Source of the DNA: an uncultured Lachnospiraceae bacterium
Lineage (GTDB): Bacteria; Bacillota; Clostridia; Lachnospirales; Lachnospiraceae
DNA length: 11,669 nucleotides
Direction of reading: 5' to 3'
Assembly (NCBI GenBank): GCA_902766655.1
Contig: CACXEL010000303.1
Span: 1 to 11,669 of the forward strand
The first letter of the stretch is position 1, and the number at the start of each line of letters is the position of its first letter. Made by a program: the position numbers and the translations under genes. Under the pieces are notes generated by a model. The model saw only the letters and a program-made list of their open reading frames with translations. It searched no databases and was not told the origin of the DNA. Below are positions 1 through 6,517 of the stretch, one piece after another.

Positions 1-173
1 AGTCCGAGCGAGCGGGAGCGTCCCGAATAGAGGAGACATCTGTCCGCCCGGCTGAGGCGGCTGCCCCGCCCCCGCCCCGCGCGTCGGCTGCCAGTCCGAG
101 CGAGCGGGAGCGTCCCGAAGAGAGGAGACCTCTGCCCGCCCGGCTGAGGCGGCTGCCCCGCCCCCGCCCGCGC
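1..173. repeat. Two tandem copies of a GC-rich intergenic repeat (period 92)
   Basis: Both copies open with AGTCCGAGCGAGCGGGAGCG followed by TCCCGAA. Copy 1 starts at 1 and may extend left of the window; copy 2 starts at 93. They agree over about 75 bases with a few substitutions (for example at 28/120, 38/130 and 43/135), then diverge in the C-rich tail. Each contains a compact inverted repeat, CGGGA-GCG-TCCCG, followed by an AGAGGAG stretch. A related copy lies in inverted orientation at 6151-6187. I see no reading frame with coding character here. It looks like a dispersed REP-like element rather than a gene; its function is unknown. Confidence 0.75.
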
Positions 174-196
174 ACCTTCCCTTTTGCCCATAAGTA

Positions 197-228
197 AACG
201 GCCCGTGGTTTTATTCCCACGGGCCGTT
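197..228 (-). terminator. Intrinsic terminator of the esterase transcript
   Basis: A perfect 12-base inverted repeat (197-208 and 217-228, arm AACGGCCCGTGG) encloses an 8-base loop. It starts 14 bases beyond the esterase stop codon in the direction of transcription, and the minus-strand sequence after the stem is T-rich (TTTACTTAT). It probably ends the regulator-esterase transcript. Confidence 0.8.
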
Positions 229-242
229 GCATGTTGCGGAGA

Positions 243-1526
243 TTATCTGTGCTGCAGGGCGATCCAGTCGAAGAGGTCCAGAGCCTTGCCATCGGCGCAT
301 ACCGGCTGGCCGTCGAAATCGACCTTGCAGTCGTTGTTGAGGACAGGAATCCAGGCGAAGTGGCCCATGTAGTGCCACGGGTTGCCGTTGGCGTCCTTGA
401 AGAGGCCGTGCATGTCGTAAATGCCGTCCCAGAAGGTGAAGACCACCTTCTTGGCGCCGGCCGCTAGCAGACGGTTGTAAGTCGGCACGACGGTCTTGGC
501 GGGCGGCACGATCGGGTCGTCCTTGGCGTGGGTGAACCAGATGGGCAGGTCCTTGATGGCCTTGATCTTCTCGTCGGGAATAGTGTCGTCGAACAGGGCC
601 TCGCAGATCGGGAAGGCCGCCGCGAAGAAGTCCGGATAGTCGATGACCATGCGCATGGTCATGAAGCCGCCGTTGGAGTCGCCGCCCACGTAGATCCGGT
701 CGGTGTCGATGGCGCCCGCGAAGCGGGAAATGAACTCATCGATGGCATATTTCAGTGCCTCGACATAGATGGACTTGCCGGAGGTACCATAAGTCATGGA
801 GCCGTCGTCCAGCCACATGGTGGGGCACTGCGGCGAGAAAATGAAAGCCCCCCCGAACTTCTTCTGGATCGCCTCCTTGGCCAGGGCAGGGACCTTATTT
901 CCCGTGTAAGAGATGGCCGTCTCCTGGCCGCCCTCGCCGGCGCCGTGGAGCCAGACGATCAGGGGCTTCTTCCCGGTATCGATGGGCGGGACGAAATAGC
1001 CGTAGCGGAGCGGGGTGACCGGATGGTGGGAGACATCCTCCAGGAAGAGGTCGCGGTCCGGATTGAAGACGCCAGCGCAGCTGTCGAAGACCAGACCCGT
1101 CAGCGCATCCTTGCCTTCGCCGATGGCGGCCAGCTGGGTGATCCGGTAGTTGGAGACCGTGTAATACTCATGGCCGTTGATGTTGGTGAAGTCGGCGGAA
1201 ATGGCGGAGCAGCAGGGGTAGAGGGGGCCGAAGGGCATTTCCAGTGTCACATAGCCGCTCTCGGCCAGGGGTGTGCCGTTGATATCGGACGGATAAGCCT
1301 TGAGGACAGGACGATAGCCCTTGGAGGGCAGGAACTCGTCGCGGTGGAGGAAGTCCTTGGGGACCATGATCTGGCGCCCGTTCTTGCCGAGGATCTCGAC
1401 GTAGACGTTGAAGGCGTTCTCGGGGAGCTCGCTCTCCTTGACCGGCCTCGGCATGGCGAGTGTGAGTTTTGTGATGTAGGGGCCGAAATCGGTGATTTCA
1501 ATGTGCTGATAGTAGATGTTGCCCAT
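243..1526 (-). CDS. Alpha/beta-hydrolase esterase with N-terminal Ig-like region
   Basis: A 427-residue protein. The C-terminal half is an alpha/beta hydrolase of the polyhydroxybutyrate-depolymerase/feruloyl-esterase/prolyl-oligopeptidase type: oxyanion segment WLHGAGEGG (192-200), nucleophile elbow GGDSNGG with Ser284, candidate acid Asp336 or Asp337 in HAKDDP, and candidate His389 in MGHFAWIPV. Residues 1-170 look like a beta-rich Ig-like domain, as in other two-domain bacterial esterases. There is no signal peptide, so it should act in the cytoplasm on an imported acylated sugar or oligosaccharide. The start is supported by AAGGAGG five bases upstream. It follows the LacI-type gene by 33 bases on the same strand and is likely cotranscribed, which ties it to the divergent sugar operon. 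The real substrate (acetyl, feruloyl or other ester) cannot be read from sequence; a peptidase activity is less likely. Confidence 0.85.
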   Translation of the reverse strand: MGNIYYQHIEITDFGPYITKLTLAMPRPVKESELPENAFNVYVEILGKNGRQIMVPKDFLHRDEFLPSKGYRPVLKAYPSDINGTPLAESGYVTLEMPFGPLYPCCSAISADFTNINGHEYYTVSNYRITQLAAIGEGKDALTGLVFDSCAGVFNPDRDLFLEDVSHHPVTPLRYGYFVPPIDTGKKPLIVWLHGAGEGGQETAISYTGNKVPALAKEAIQKKFGGAFIFSPQCPTMWLDDGSMTYGTSGKSIYVEALKYAIDEFISRFAGAIDTDRIYVGGDSNGGFMTMRMVIDYPDFFAAAFPICEALFDDTIPDEKIKAIKDLPIWFTHAKDDPIVPPAKTVVPTYNRLLAAGAKKVVFTFWDGIYDMHGLFKDANGNPWHYMGHFAWIPVLNNDCKVDFDGQPVCADGKALDLFDWIALQHR

Positions 1527-1559
1527 AGGTACCTCCTTGTGAGTATTGATTTCTGCCGG

Positions 1560-2567
1560 TCAGGAGCTTTTTCTCCGGATCAGCGTTGTGTTCATTTCTA
1601 TCTTCATGGGGGCAGATGCACGGTCGCGGATCAGCGTGACCAGGCGCTCCGCGGCGACCTTGCCCATTTCGCCCTTGGGAACATGGATGGTGGTCAGGGA
1701 GGGGTCCACGACCAGGCTGGCCGGCAGGTTGTCGAAGCCGACGATGGCCACATCTTCCGGGATCCGATAGCCGGCCTCCTTGAAGGCCTTCATGGCGCCC
1801 AGGGCGATGAGGTCGTTGTCCGCGAAATAAGCCCGGGCGATCGGGTCGCTGCTTCGCAGGATCTCCTTCATGTCGGCGTAGGCGCCGTCGATGGAGGGCG
1901 TCAGGAAATGGACGACGCTCCCCGCGGAGGACATGCCGTTGGCCCGGACCGCCTTGAAGAAGCCCGAATTGCGCTCGACGAAATTGCCGATGGGGTAGGA
2001 GGAGCGCAGGTAGCCCGGCTGCCGGCCAGTCACCTTGATGAGGTGGGCGGCTGCCTGGTAGGCCCCCTGCACGTTGTTGATGAGGACGTAATCGCAGTTG
2101 AGATCCTCAAAATAAGTGTCCAGGATCACGTAGGGCAGGGGCAGCTTCTGGATCCGGCGGACGTTGTCCCGGGTCATCTCCGTGCCCAGGACCACCATGC
2201 CGGCGCAGTCCGAGAACTGGATGGCCTCCAGCTGGTCCTCGATGGTCTCCTCGTCCTCCAGGAGGTAGCTGATCTGCATCTTGTAGTCCGCCTTGCGGCA
2301 GCCCTCGGCCACCCCCTCGGAGAGCTCCAGGAAGAAGGGCGTCTCCCCGACGATGGCGCCGTGCTTGCGGTAGATGACCAGGTGGATGGTGCCCCGGATG
2401 TTGTGCTTTTCGGCCAGCTTCGTGAAGTCGTAGCCGTGCTTCTCGGCAGTCTCCAGAACCAGCCGTCTGGTGTCCGTGCTGACTCCTGGCTTGTTGCTGA
2501 GGGCCATGGAGACGGCTGCGGGGGATAGTCCGAGGATGTGTGCCAGTTCCTTTGCTGTGATGGACAT
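1560..2567 (-). CDS. LacI/GalR-family transcriptional regulator
   Basis: A 335-residue DNA-binding protein. Residues 3-48 form the LacI helix-turn-helix and hinge lead-in (ITAKELAHILGLSPAAVSMA, then SNKPGVS), followed by a periplasmic-binding-protein-like ligand domain with typical segments such as MVVLGTEMT, AYFADNDLIALGAMKAF and VAIVGFDNLPAS, and a late 'LTTIHVP' strand. It should bind an operator as a dimer and respond to a sugar or sugar phosphate. I chose the ATG at 2567 instead of 2597 because AAGGAGG lies five bases before it and the helix-turn-helix then starts at the N-terminus as in the family. It is divergent from the isomerase operon across a 205-base gap with several inverted repeats, so it is the obvious local regulator, and probably regulates itself too. 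Repressor versus activator is not decided by sequence. Confidence 0.92.
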   Translation of the reverse strand: MSITAKELAHILGLSPAAVSMALSNKPGVSTDTRRLVLETAEKHGYDFTKLAEKHNIRGTIHLVIYRKHGAIVGETPFFLELSEGVAEGCRKADYKMQISYLLEDEETIEDQLEAIQFSDCAGMVVLGTEMTRDNVRRIQKLPLPYVILDTYFEDLNCDYVLINNVQGAYQAAAHLIKVTGRQPGYLRSSYPIGNFVERNSGFFKAVRANGMSSAGSVVHFLTPSIDGAYADMKEILRSSDPIARAYFADNDLIALGAMKAFKEAGYRIPEDVAIVGFDNLPASLVVDPSLTTIHVPKGEMGKVAAERLVTLIRDRASAPMKIEMNTTLIRRKSS

Positions 2568-2622
2568 ATGGCCTCCTTTCCGCGGATTTGCTTTCATTTC
2601 TTAATCTACAGTCTAAACTCTT

Positions 2623-2690
2623 CTGAATTTCCCTGCAACAATTAAGTTAAGAATTTAGTAAAAAACACTTAATTTTGCGCTGAAATTCAG
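2623..2690. promoter_or_regulatory. Nested inverted repeats, candidate operator of the LacI-type regulator
   Basis: In the divergent intergenic region an outer 9-base inverted repeat, CTGAATTTC (2623-2631) and GAAATTCAG (2682-2690), encloses an inner 8-base one, AATTAAGT (2640-2647) and ACTTAATT (2667-2674). The two share nearly the same centre (about 2656.5 and 2657). The arms are far apart, so these may be paired half-sites or looping sites and not a single classical 14-20 base LacI operator. The right arm overlaps the candidate -35 region of the operon promoter. The role is inferred from position and symmetry only. Confidence 0.4.
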
Positions 2691-2708
2691 GAGCCAATCC
2701 TGTATTAT
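2680..2708 (+). promoter_or_regulatory. Candidate sigma-70 promoter of the sugar operon
   Basis: A -10-like TATTAT (2703-2708) is preceded 17 bases upstream by CTGAAA (2680-2685), a weak -35 match. The stretch is AT-rich against a GC-rich background and lies about 65 bases before the isomerase start. The -35 call is weak; another promoter in this gap is possible. Confidence 0.4.
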
Positions 2709-2726
2709 TAAGCCATGAGCAAATGA

Positions 2727-2740
2727 AAGGCCGCGGCCTT
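2727..2740. promoter_or_regulatory. 14-base perfect palindrome in the operon leader
   Basis: AAGGCCGCGGCCTT is a perfect palindrome located about 20-30 bases downstream of the candidate -10 and 33 bases before the isomerase ATG. The size and position suit a LacI-family operator acting as a roadblock. The central dinucleotide is GC where many LacI-family sites have CG. As RNA it cannot form a normal hairpin because there is no loop, which favours a protein-binding site. Confidence 0.4.
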
Positions 2741-2772
2741 AAGCAATATGAAAAGATGGAGGAAATGAAAAC

Positions 2773-4197
2773 ATGGCAGCAAAAATCAAGATCGGCTTCG
2801 CCCCCACAAGACGCAGCATTTTCAGCGCCCCCGACGCGATCAAGTACGCCGGCCTGACCAGAAAGCGCCTGACTGAACTCGGCGTCGACTACGTCGATAT
2901 CGAGGACATCAACGCTGACGGCCTGCTCTACGATGACGCCGGCCTGGCTGTGACCATCGAGCGCTTCAAGGCCGAGAAGGTGGATGGCATCCTTCTGGCC
3001 CATGAGAACTTCGGTACCGAGTATGAGTGCGCCCGCCTGGCCAAGGCCCTCAATGTGCCGGTCCTCCTCTGGGGACCCAGGGATGAGAGACCCGAGCCCG
3101 ACGGCGGCCGTCTCCGCGACTCCCAGTGCGGCCTCTTCGCCACCGGCAAGGTCCTCCGCCGCTTCGGCGTTCCCTTCACCTACATGACCAACTGTCGCCT
3201 GGAGGACCCCGAGTTCGAGCGCGGCATCAAGGACTTCCTGGCCGTCTGCAACGTCGTCAAGGTCTTCAGAAAGACCCGGATCCTGCAGATCGGTCCGCGC
3301 CCCTTCGATTTCTGGTCCACCATGTGCAACGAAGGCGAGCTGCTTGAGAAGTACAACATCCAGTTGGCTCCCATCCCGCTTCCCGAGTTGAGCGACGAGA
3401 TCAAAAAGTGGAAGAAGGAAGGCACTGAGGTGAAGAAGGTCATCGACTACTGCAAGGAGAACATGACCTGCAGCATTTCCGACGCCGGTCTTGAAAATGT
3501 CGCCGCCCTCAAGGTCGCCATGAAGGCCCTGGCCGACAAGTACGGCTGCAACGCCATCGCCATCCAGTGCTGGAACGCCCTCCAGGGCGAGATCGGCATC
3601 ATGCCCTGCGCCGCCAACGCCCTCCTCAATGAGGAAGGTATCCCGGTCATCTGCGAGACCGACATCCACGGCGCCATCTCCCAGCTCATGGTCGAGGCCG
3701 CTTCCATGAACGAGCGCCGCGTCATGTTCGCCGACTGGACTGTCCGCCATCCGGACAATGAGAACGGCGAGCTCCTGCAGCACTGCGGCCCGTGGCCGAT
3801 CTCCGTCGCCCGCGAGAAGCCGACCATCTGTGTGCCGGTCGGCTTCCCGCAGAACGGCGCTGTCTCCGCAGAGGCCAAGCACGGCCCCATGACCATCGCC
3901 CGCTTCGACGGCGACGGCGGCGAGTACAGCCTGCTCCTGGGCCATGCCCGCGGCATCGACGGCCCCTGGACCCGCGGCACCTATGTCTGGATCGAGGTCG
4001 CCAACTGGAAGCGCCTGGAAGCCAAGATCGTGGAAGGCCCCTACATCCACCACTGCGCAGCCATCCACGGCGACGTCCTGCCGGTCCTCTACGAGGCCTG
4101 CAAGTACCTGGGCATCAAGGCCGACCTCTACGATCCGATCGAGGACAAGGTCAAGGCCTACCTCCACGGCGAGGACGTCGTGTTCGACGAGGTCTGA
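2773..4197 (+). CDS. L-fucose/L-arabinose isomerase-family sugar isomerase (candidate D-apiose isomerase)
   Basis: A 474-residue cytosolic protein with the layout of the fucose/arabinose isomerase superfamily: an N-terminal Rossmann-like part (about 5-160, with GFAPTRR and DGILLAHENFGTEYE), a central part (about 165-335) and a C-terminal barrel. Likely metal-site residues are Glu273 (QGEIG), Glu295/Asp297/His299 (CETDIHG) and a His near 426-427; these are family-based guesses. It is shorter than E. coli-type L-fucose isomerase (about 590 residues) and belongs to the shorter, broadly annotated branch. GGAGG ten bases before the ATG supports the start. It leads an operon with a split transketolase and an FGGY kinase and has no aldolase partner, so genuine L-fucose use is unlikely. 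An aldose-ketose isomerisation, perhaps D-apiose to D-apulose, is the best inference. Codons are strongly GC-ending, suggesting high expression. Confidence 0.85.
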   Translation: MAAKIKIGFAPTRRSIFSAPDAIKYAGLTRKRLTELGVDYVDIEDINADGLLYDDAGLAVTIERFKAEKVDGILLAHENFGTEYECARLAKALNVPVLLWGPRDERPEPDGGRLRDSQCGLFATGKVLRRFGVPFTYMTNCRLEDPEFERGIKDFLAVCNVVKVFRKTRILQIGPRPFDFWSTMCNEGELLEKYNIQLAPIPLPELSDEIKKWKKEGTEVKKVIDYCKENMTCSISDAGLENVAALKVAMKALADKYGCNAIAIQCWNALQGEIGIMPCAANALLNEEGIPVICETDIHGAISQLMVEAASMNERRVMFADWTVRHPDNENGELLQHCGPWPISVAREKPTICVPVGFPQNGAVSAEAKHGPMTIARFDGDGGEYSLLLGHARGIDGPWTRGTYVWIEVANWKRLEAKIVEGPYIHHCAAIHGDVLPVLYEACKYLGIKADLYDPIEDKVKAYLHGEDVVFDEV

Positions 4198-4210
4198 GGA
4201 AAATATAAAC

Positions 4211-4318
4211 ATGCACAATAAGCTGCCGGGCGGGACCTCGCTGCCGGTGAATCTCCCCGCCAAGGCAGTCGGTATACAGAAGAAGTGTTTGGGAAATGCC
4301 TTCATTTCCCGGCTATGA
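4211..4318 (+). CDS. Possible 35-residue small ORF between isomerase and transketolase
   Basis: An ATG at 4211 opens 35 codons ending in TGA at 4316-4318, immediately before the GGAG of the transketolase gene. A TGAGGAAA stretch, partly made of the isomerase stop codon, precedes it with a spacing of about nine bases. The product starts MHNKLPGGTSLPVNLP and ends CLGNAFISRL; I recognise no family. It may only serve translational coupling into the transketolase gene, or it may be chance. The hairpin at 4291-4310 lies inside it. Confidence 0.25.
   Translation: MHNKLPGGTSLPVNLPAKAVGIQKKCLGNAFISRL
4291..4310 (+). other. Perfect RNA hairpin just upstream of the transketolase start
   Basis: GGGAAATG (4291-4298) and CATTTCCC (4303-4310) form an 8-base stem with a CCTT loop, ending 10 bases before the ribosome binding site. 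No T tract follows, so it is not a terminator. It could protect or separate the segments of a processed operon mRNA, or modulate initiation. Confidence 0.5.
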
Positions 4319-4336
4319 AAGGAGATGCGGAAAGCT

Positions 4337-5167
4337 ATGGCCAATTTGAAAGCCATGTCATTTGATTTCAGAAAAGACGTCGTGGACATGATCATGTCCG
4401 GCAAGGGCGGCCACATCGGCGGCGATATGTCCATCCTGGACTGCCTCATCGAGCTCTACTACGAGCAGATGAATGTTTCCCCGGAGAACTGGGGTGATCC
4501 CAATCGTGACCGTTTCGTCATGAGCAAGGGCCATTCTGTGGAAGCCCTCTACACGGTGCTGGGCCACAGGGGATTCTTCTCCCTGGACGAGTGCATCGCG
4601 ACCTTCAGCAAGTTCGGCTCCCCCTACATCGGGCACCCCAACAACAAGATCCCCGGCATTGAAATGAACTCCGGCTCCCTGGGCCACGGCCTCCCCGTCG
4701 CCGTCGGCATGGCGCTGGCCGGCCGCATGGACAAGCGTGACTACCGCGTCTACGTCGCAATGGGTGACGGCGAGCTCGCCGAGGGCTCCGTCTGGGAAGG
4801 CTTCATGTCCGGCGGACACTACAAGCTGGATAACCTCTGCGCGATCCTGGACATCAACAACCTTCAGATCTCCGGCACCACAGAGGAGGTCATGAATCAT
4901 ACCAATATTGTCAATCAGGTCGCCGACTTCGGATGGCATGTGATCGAGTGCGACGGGCATGATTTCGCATCGCTGAAGGCCGCCTTCGACGAGGCCAAGG
5001 CCACCAAGGGCCTGCCCAGCTGTGTGATCCTGCACACGACCAAGGGCTATGGCGCCAAGATCATGGAGAACAAGGCGGGCTGGCATCATCACCTGCCCAA
5101 CGAGGAAGAGTACAAGGAGATCGTGGAAGAGCTCATGGCACGGAAGGAGGCTGCTTTAAATGAATAA
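4337..5167 (+). CDS. Split transketolase, N-terminal (thiamine-diphosphate-binding) subunit
   Basis: A 276-residue subunit matching the pyrophosphate-binding half of transketolase. It shows GGHIGGDMS (24-32), SKGHSVEALY (63-72), the substrate-channel segment NSGSLGHGLPVAVGMALAGR (111-130), and the ThDP/Mg motif GDGELAEG (143-150) followed about 30 residues later by NN (174-175). Full-length transketolases are about 620-670 residues; the remainder is the next gene. The ATG at 4325 directly abuts GGAG and leaves no spacing, so I prefer 4337, twelve bases from GGAG. It should form a heterotetramer with the downstream subunit in the cytosol. Split transketolases serve varied two-carbon transfers; beside this isomerase and kinase the likely donor is D-apulose 4-phosphate (AptA-like role). 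An ordinary pentose-phosphate role remains possible. Confidence 0.9.
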   Translation: MANLKAMSFDFRKDVVDMIMSGKGGHIGGDMSILDCLIELYYEQMNVSPENWGDPNRDRFVMSKGHSVEALYTVLGHRGFFSLDECIATFSKFGSPYIGHPNNKIPGIEMNSGSLGHGLPVAVGMALAGRMDKRDYRVYVAMGDGELAEGSVWEGFMSGGHYKLDNLCAILDINNLQISGTTEEVMNHTNIVNQVADFGWHVIECDGHDFASLKAAFDEAKATKGLPSCVILHTTKGYGAKIMENKAGWHHHLPNEEEYKEIVEELMARKEAALNE

Positions 5168-6095
5168 GGTACCCAATCGCAAAGCAATCTGTGACGTTCT
5201 TATGGAGAAGGCCAAGACGGACAAGGACATCGTCGTCCTCTGCTCCGACTCCAGAGGCTCTGCCTCCCTGGCCCCCTTCTTCGTCGCATTTCCCGAGCAG
5301 TCGGTAGAGGTCGGCATCGCTGAGCAGGACCTGGTCGGCATTTCCGCAGGCCTGGCCTCCGCAGGCAAGAAGCCTTTCGCCGCTTCCCCGGCCTGCTTCC
5401 TCTCCACCAGAAGCTATGAGCAGTGCAAGGTCGACGTGGCCTACTCCAGGACCAATGTCAAGCTCATCGGCATTTCCGGCGGCATCAGCTACGGCGCCCT
5501 CGGCATGAGCCACCATTCTGCCCAGGATATCGCCGCCATGAGCGCTATCCCCAACATGCGCGTATACCTGCCCAGCGATCGTTTCCAGACCGCCAAGCTC
5601 ATTGAGGCCCTCCTGGAGGACCAGCAGGGCGCTTACATCCGCGTCGGCCGCAACCCGGTCGAGGACGTCTACACTGAGGACAACTGCCCCTTCGAGATGG
5701 ACAAGGCCACTGTCGTGACCGAGGGCACTGACGTTACCATCGTCGCCTGCGGCGAGATGGTCTATCCGGCCAAGCAGGCTGCCGAGCTCCTGGCCAAGGA
5801 GGGCATTTCCGCCGAGGTCCTTGACATGTACTGCGTGAAGCCTCTCGACAAGGAAGCCATCATCAAGTCCGCTTCCAAGACCAAGGCTGTCATCGCCGTT
5901 GAGGAGCATTCTCCTTTCGGAGGCCTTGGCTCCATGGTCGCCCAGGTGGTCGGCGAGAACTGCCCGAAGAGGGTCATCTGCATGGCTCTTCCGGATGCCC
6001 CGGTCATCACCGGCACCTCCAAGGAGGTCTTCGATTACTACGGACTGAACGCCGAAGGCATCGCCGCCAAGGCTAAGGAGGCTATCCAGGCCTGA
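5160..6095 (+). CDS. Split transketolase, C-terminal (pyrimidine-binding) subunit
   Basis: A 311-residue subunit with the transketolase pyrimidine-binding domain, including GIAEQDLVG (52-60) with catalytic Glu55 that activates thiamine diphosphate, the loop HHSAQDIAAM (118-127) with phosphate-site residues, PSDRFQT (138-144), and a C-terminal transketolase-C domain from about residue 190 (VTIVACGEM, then CVKPLD and VEEHSPFGGLGS). It overlaps the upstream subunit by 8 bases, with AAGGAGG nine bases before the ATG inside that gene, so the two chains are translationally coupled. With its partner it should transfer a two-carbon ketol unit to an aldose phosphate, making D-xylulose 5-phosphate if glyceraldehyde 3-phosphate is the acceptor. 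An AptB-like role is inferred from context. Confidence 0.9.
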   Translation: MNKVPNRKAICDVLMEKAKTDKDIVVLCSDSRGSASLAPFFVAFPEQSVEVGIAEQDLVGISAGLASAGKKPFAASPACFLSTRSYEQCKVDVAYSRTNVKLIGISGGISYGALGMSHHSAQDIAAMSAIPNMRVYLPSDRFQTAKLIEALLEDQQGAYIRVGRNPVEDVYTEDNCPFEMDKATVVTEGTDVTIVACGEMVYPAKQAAELLAKEGISAEVLDMYCVKPLDKEAIIKSASKTKAVIAVEEHSPFGGLGSMVAQVVGENCPKRVICMALPDAPVITGTSKEVFDYYGLNAEGIAAKAKEAIQA

Positions 6096-6128
6096 CCCCC
6101 AGGGGGCGGGGCCGGAGGAGGTCCGCGT

Positions 6129-6187
6129 GGCCGTCAGTCGCCCGGATTGCTCCTCTCTGCGGGACGCTCCCGCCGCTCGGACTGGCA
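6129..6187 (-). repeat. Inverted copy of the GC-rich intergenic repeat
   Basis: Read on the minus strand this holds CTGCCAGTCCGAGCGGCGGG, AGCGTCCCGC and AGAGAGGAGCAATCCGGGCG, ending in a CTGACGGCC block. The first part matches the repeat at 86-128 with one base missing and few substitutions. The second part is the same module as the direct repeats at 6297-6330 and 6378-6411, in opposite orientation. Together these make most of the 422-base gap between the transketolase and kinase genes repetitive, with no coding signal. Confidence 0.7.
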
Positions 6188-6245
6188 GCGGTACCCGTGG
6201 GGCCGAGGGCAGTTCCTGCGGAACCTGCCCTGCGACCCACTTAAG

Positions 6246-6271
6246 AAGGCTGGCCCCTGCGGGCCAGCCTT
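6246..6271 (+). terminator. Strong hairpin after the transketolase genes, terminator-like without T tract
   Basis: AAGGCTGGCCC (6246-6256), loop CTGC, GGGCCAGCCTT (6261-6271): a perfect 11-base stem. No run of T follows on either strand, so simple intrinsic termination is doubtful; partial termination or mRNA end protection would leave the kinase gene less expressed or on its own promoter. It sits between the inverted and direct repeat copies. Confidence 0.45.
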
Positions 6272-6296
6272 CAAGTACCGGCCGTCCTCGGACGCC

Positions 6297-6330
6297 CTTA
6301 GAGAGGAGCAATCCGGGCACCTGACGGCCC
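6297..6330 (+). repeat. Direct repeat unit 1, transketolase-kinase gap
   Basis: This block runs CTTAGAGAGGAGCAATCCGG followed by a CCTGACGGCC stretch. It is repeated with a single internal difference (A or G about 21 bases in) at 6378-6411, 81 bases downstream, and in inverted orientation at 6129-6158. Confidence 0.7.
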
Positions 6331-6377
6331 ACAGACCTGCCACGGCCCACGCCGTCACGTAGCGGAGGCTGCACGGT

Positions 6378-6411
6378 CTTAGAGAGGAGCAATCCGGGCG
6401 CCTGACGGCCC
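6378..6411 (+). repeat. Direct repeat unit 2, transketolase-kinase gap
   Basis: The second direct copy of the AGAGAGGAGCAATCCGGGCG module. The 106 bases after it, up to the kinase start at 6518, contain no clear promoter; GGGAG seven bases before the ATG is the only clear signal. Confidence 0.7.
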
Positions 6412-6517
6412 CGCAGACCTCCTCCGGCGCCGGCCTGTTCCAGACGGGGCTGATTTTCCGGCGGACTTTGCAGGTAAACACGAACAGAAGCTTCATCAGT
6501 GCATATGGGAGACTGAA

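Noticed and set aside
1..173. CRISPR-like array from repeated GC-rich blocks
   Set aside because: Only two tandem units that are nearly identical along most of the 92-base period, with no short repeat and unique spacer pattern and no cas genes.
528..2528. 666-codon open frame on the plus strand
   Set aside because: It is antisense to the esterase and LacI genes, which have clear motifs. The product is rich in Asp, Gly, Val and His, typical of a shadow frame in GC-rich codons.
2773..4197. Genuine L-fucose isomerase of a fucose pathway
   Set aside because: The protein is much shorter than classical FucI, and no fuculose kinase/aldolase pair follows; a transketolase pair does.
2647..4449. 600-codon open frame on the minus strand
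   Set aside because: Antisense shadow of the isomerase; biased composition, no domain, and it crosses the operon promoter region.
4358..5092. 244-codon minus frame opposite the transketolase N-terminal subunit
   Set aside because: Shadow of a gene with intact thiamine-diphosphate motifs.
5133..6392. 419-codon minus frame over the second transketolase subunit and the repeats
   Set aside because: Its start lies in repeat DNA and the rest is antisense to a clear gene.
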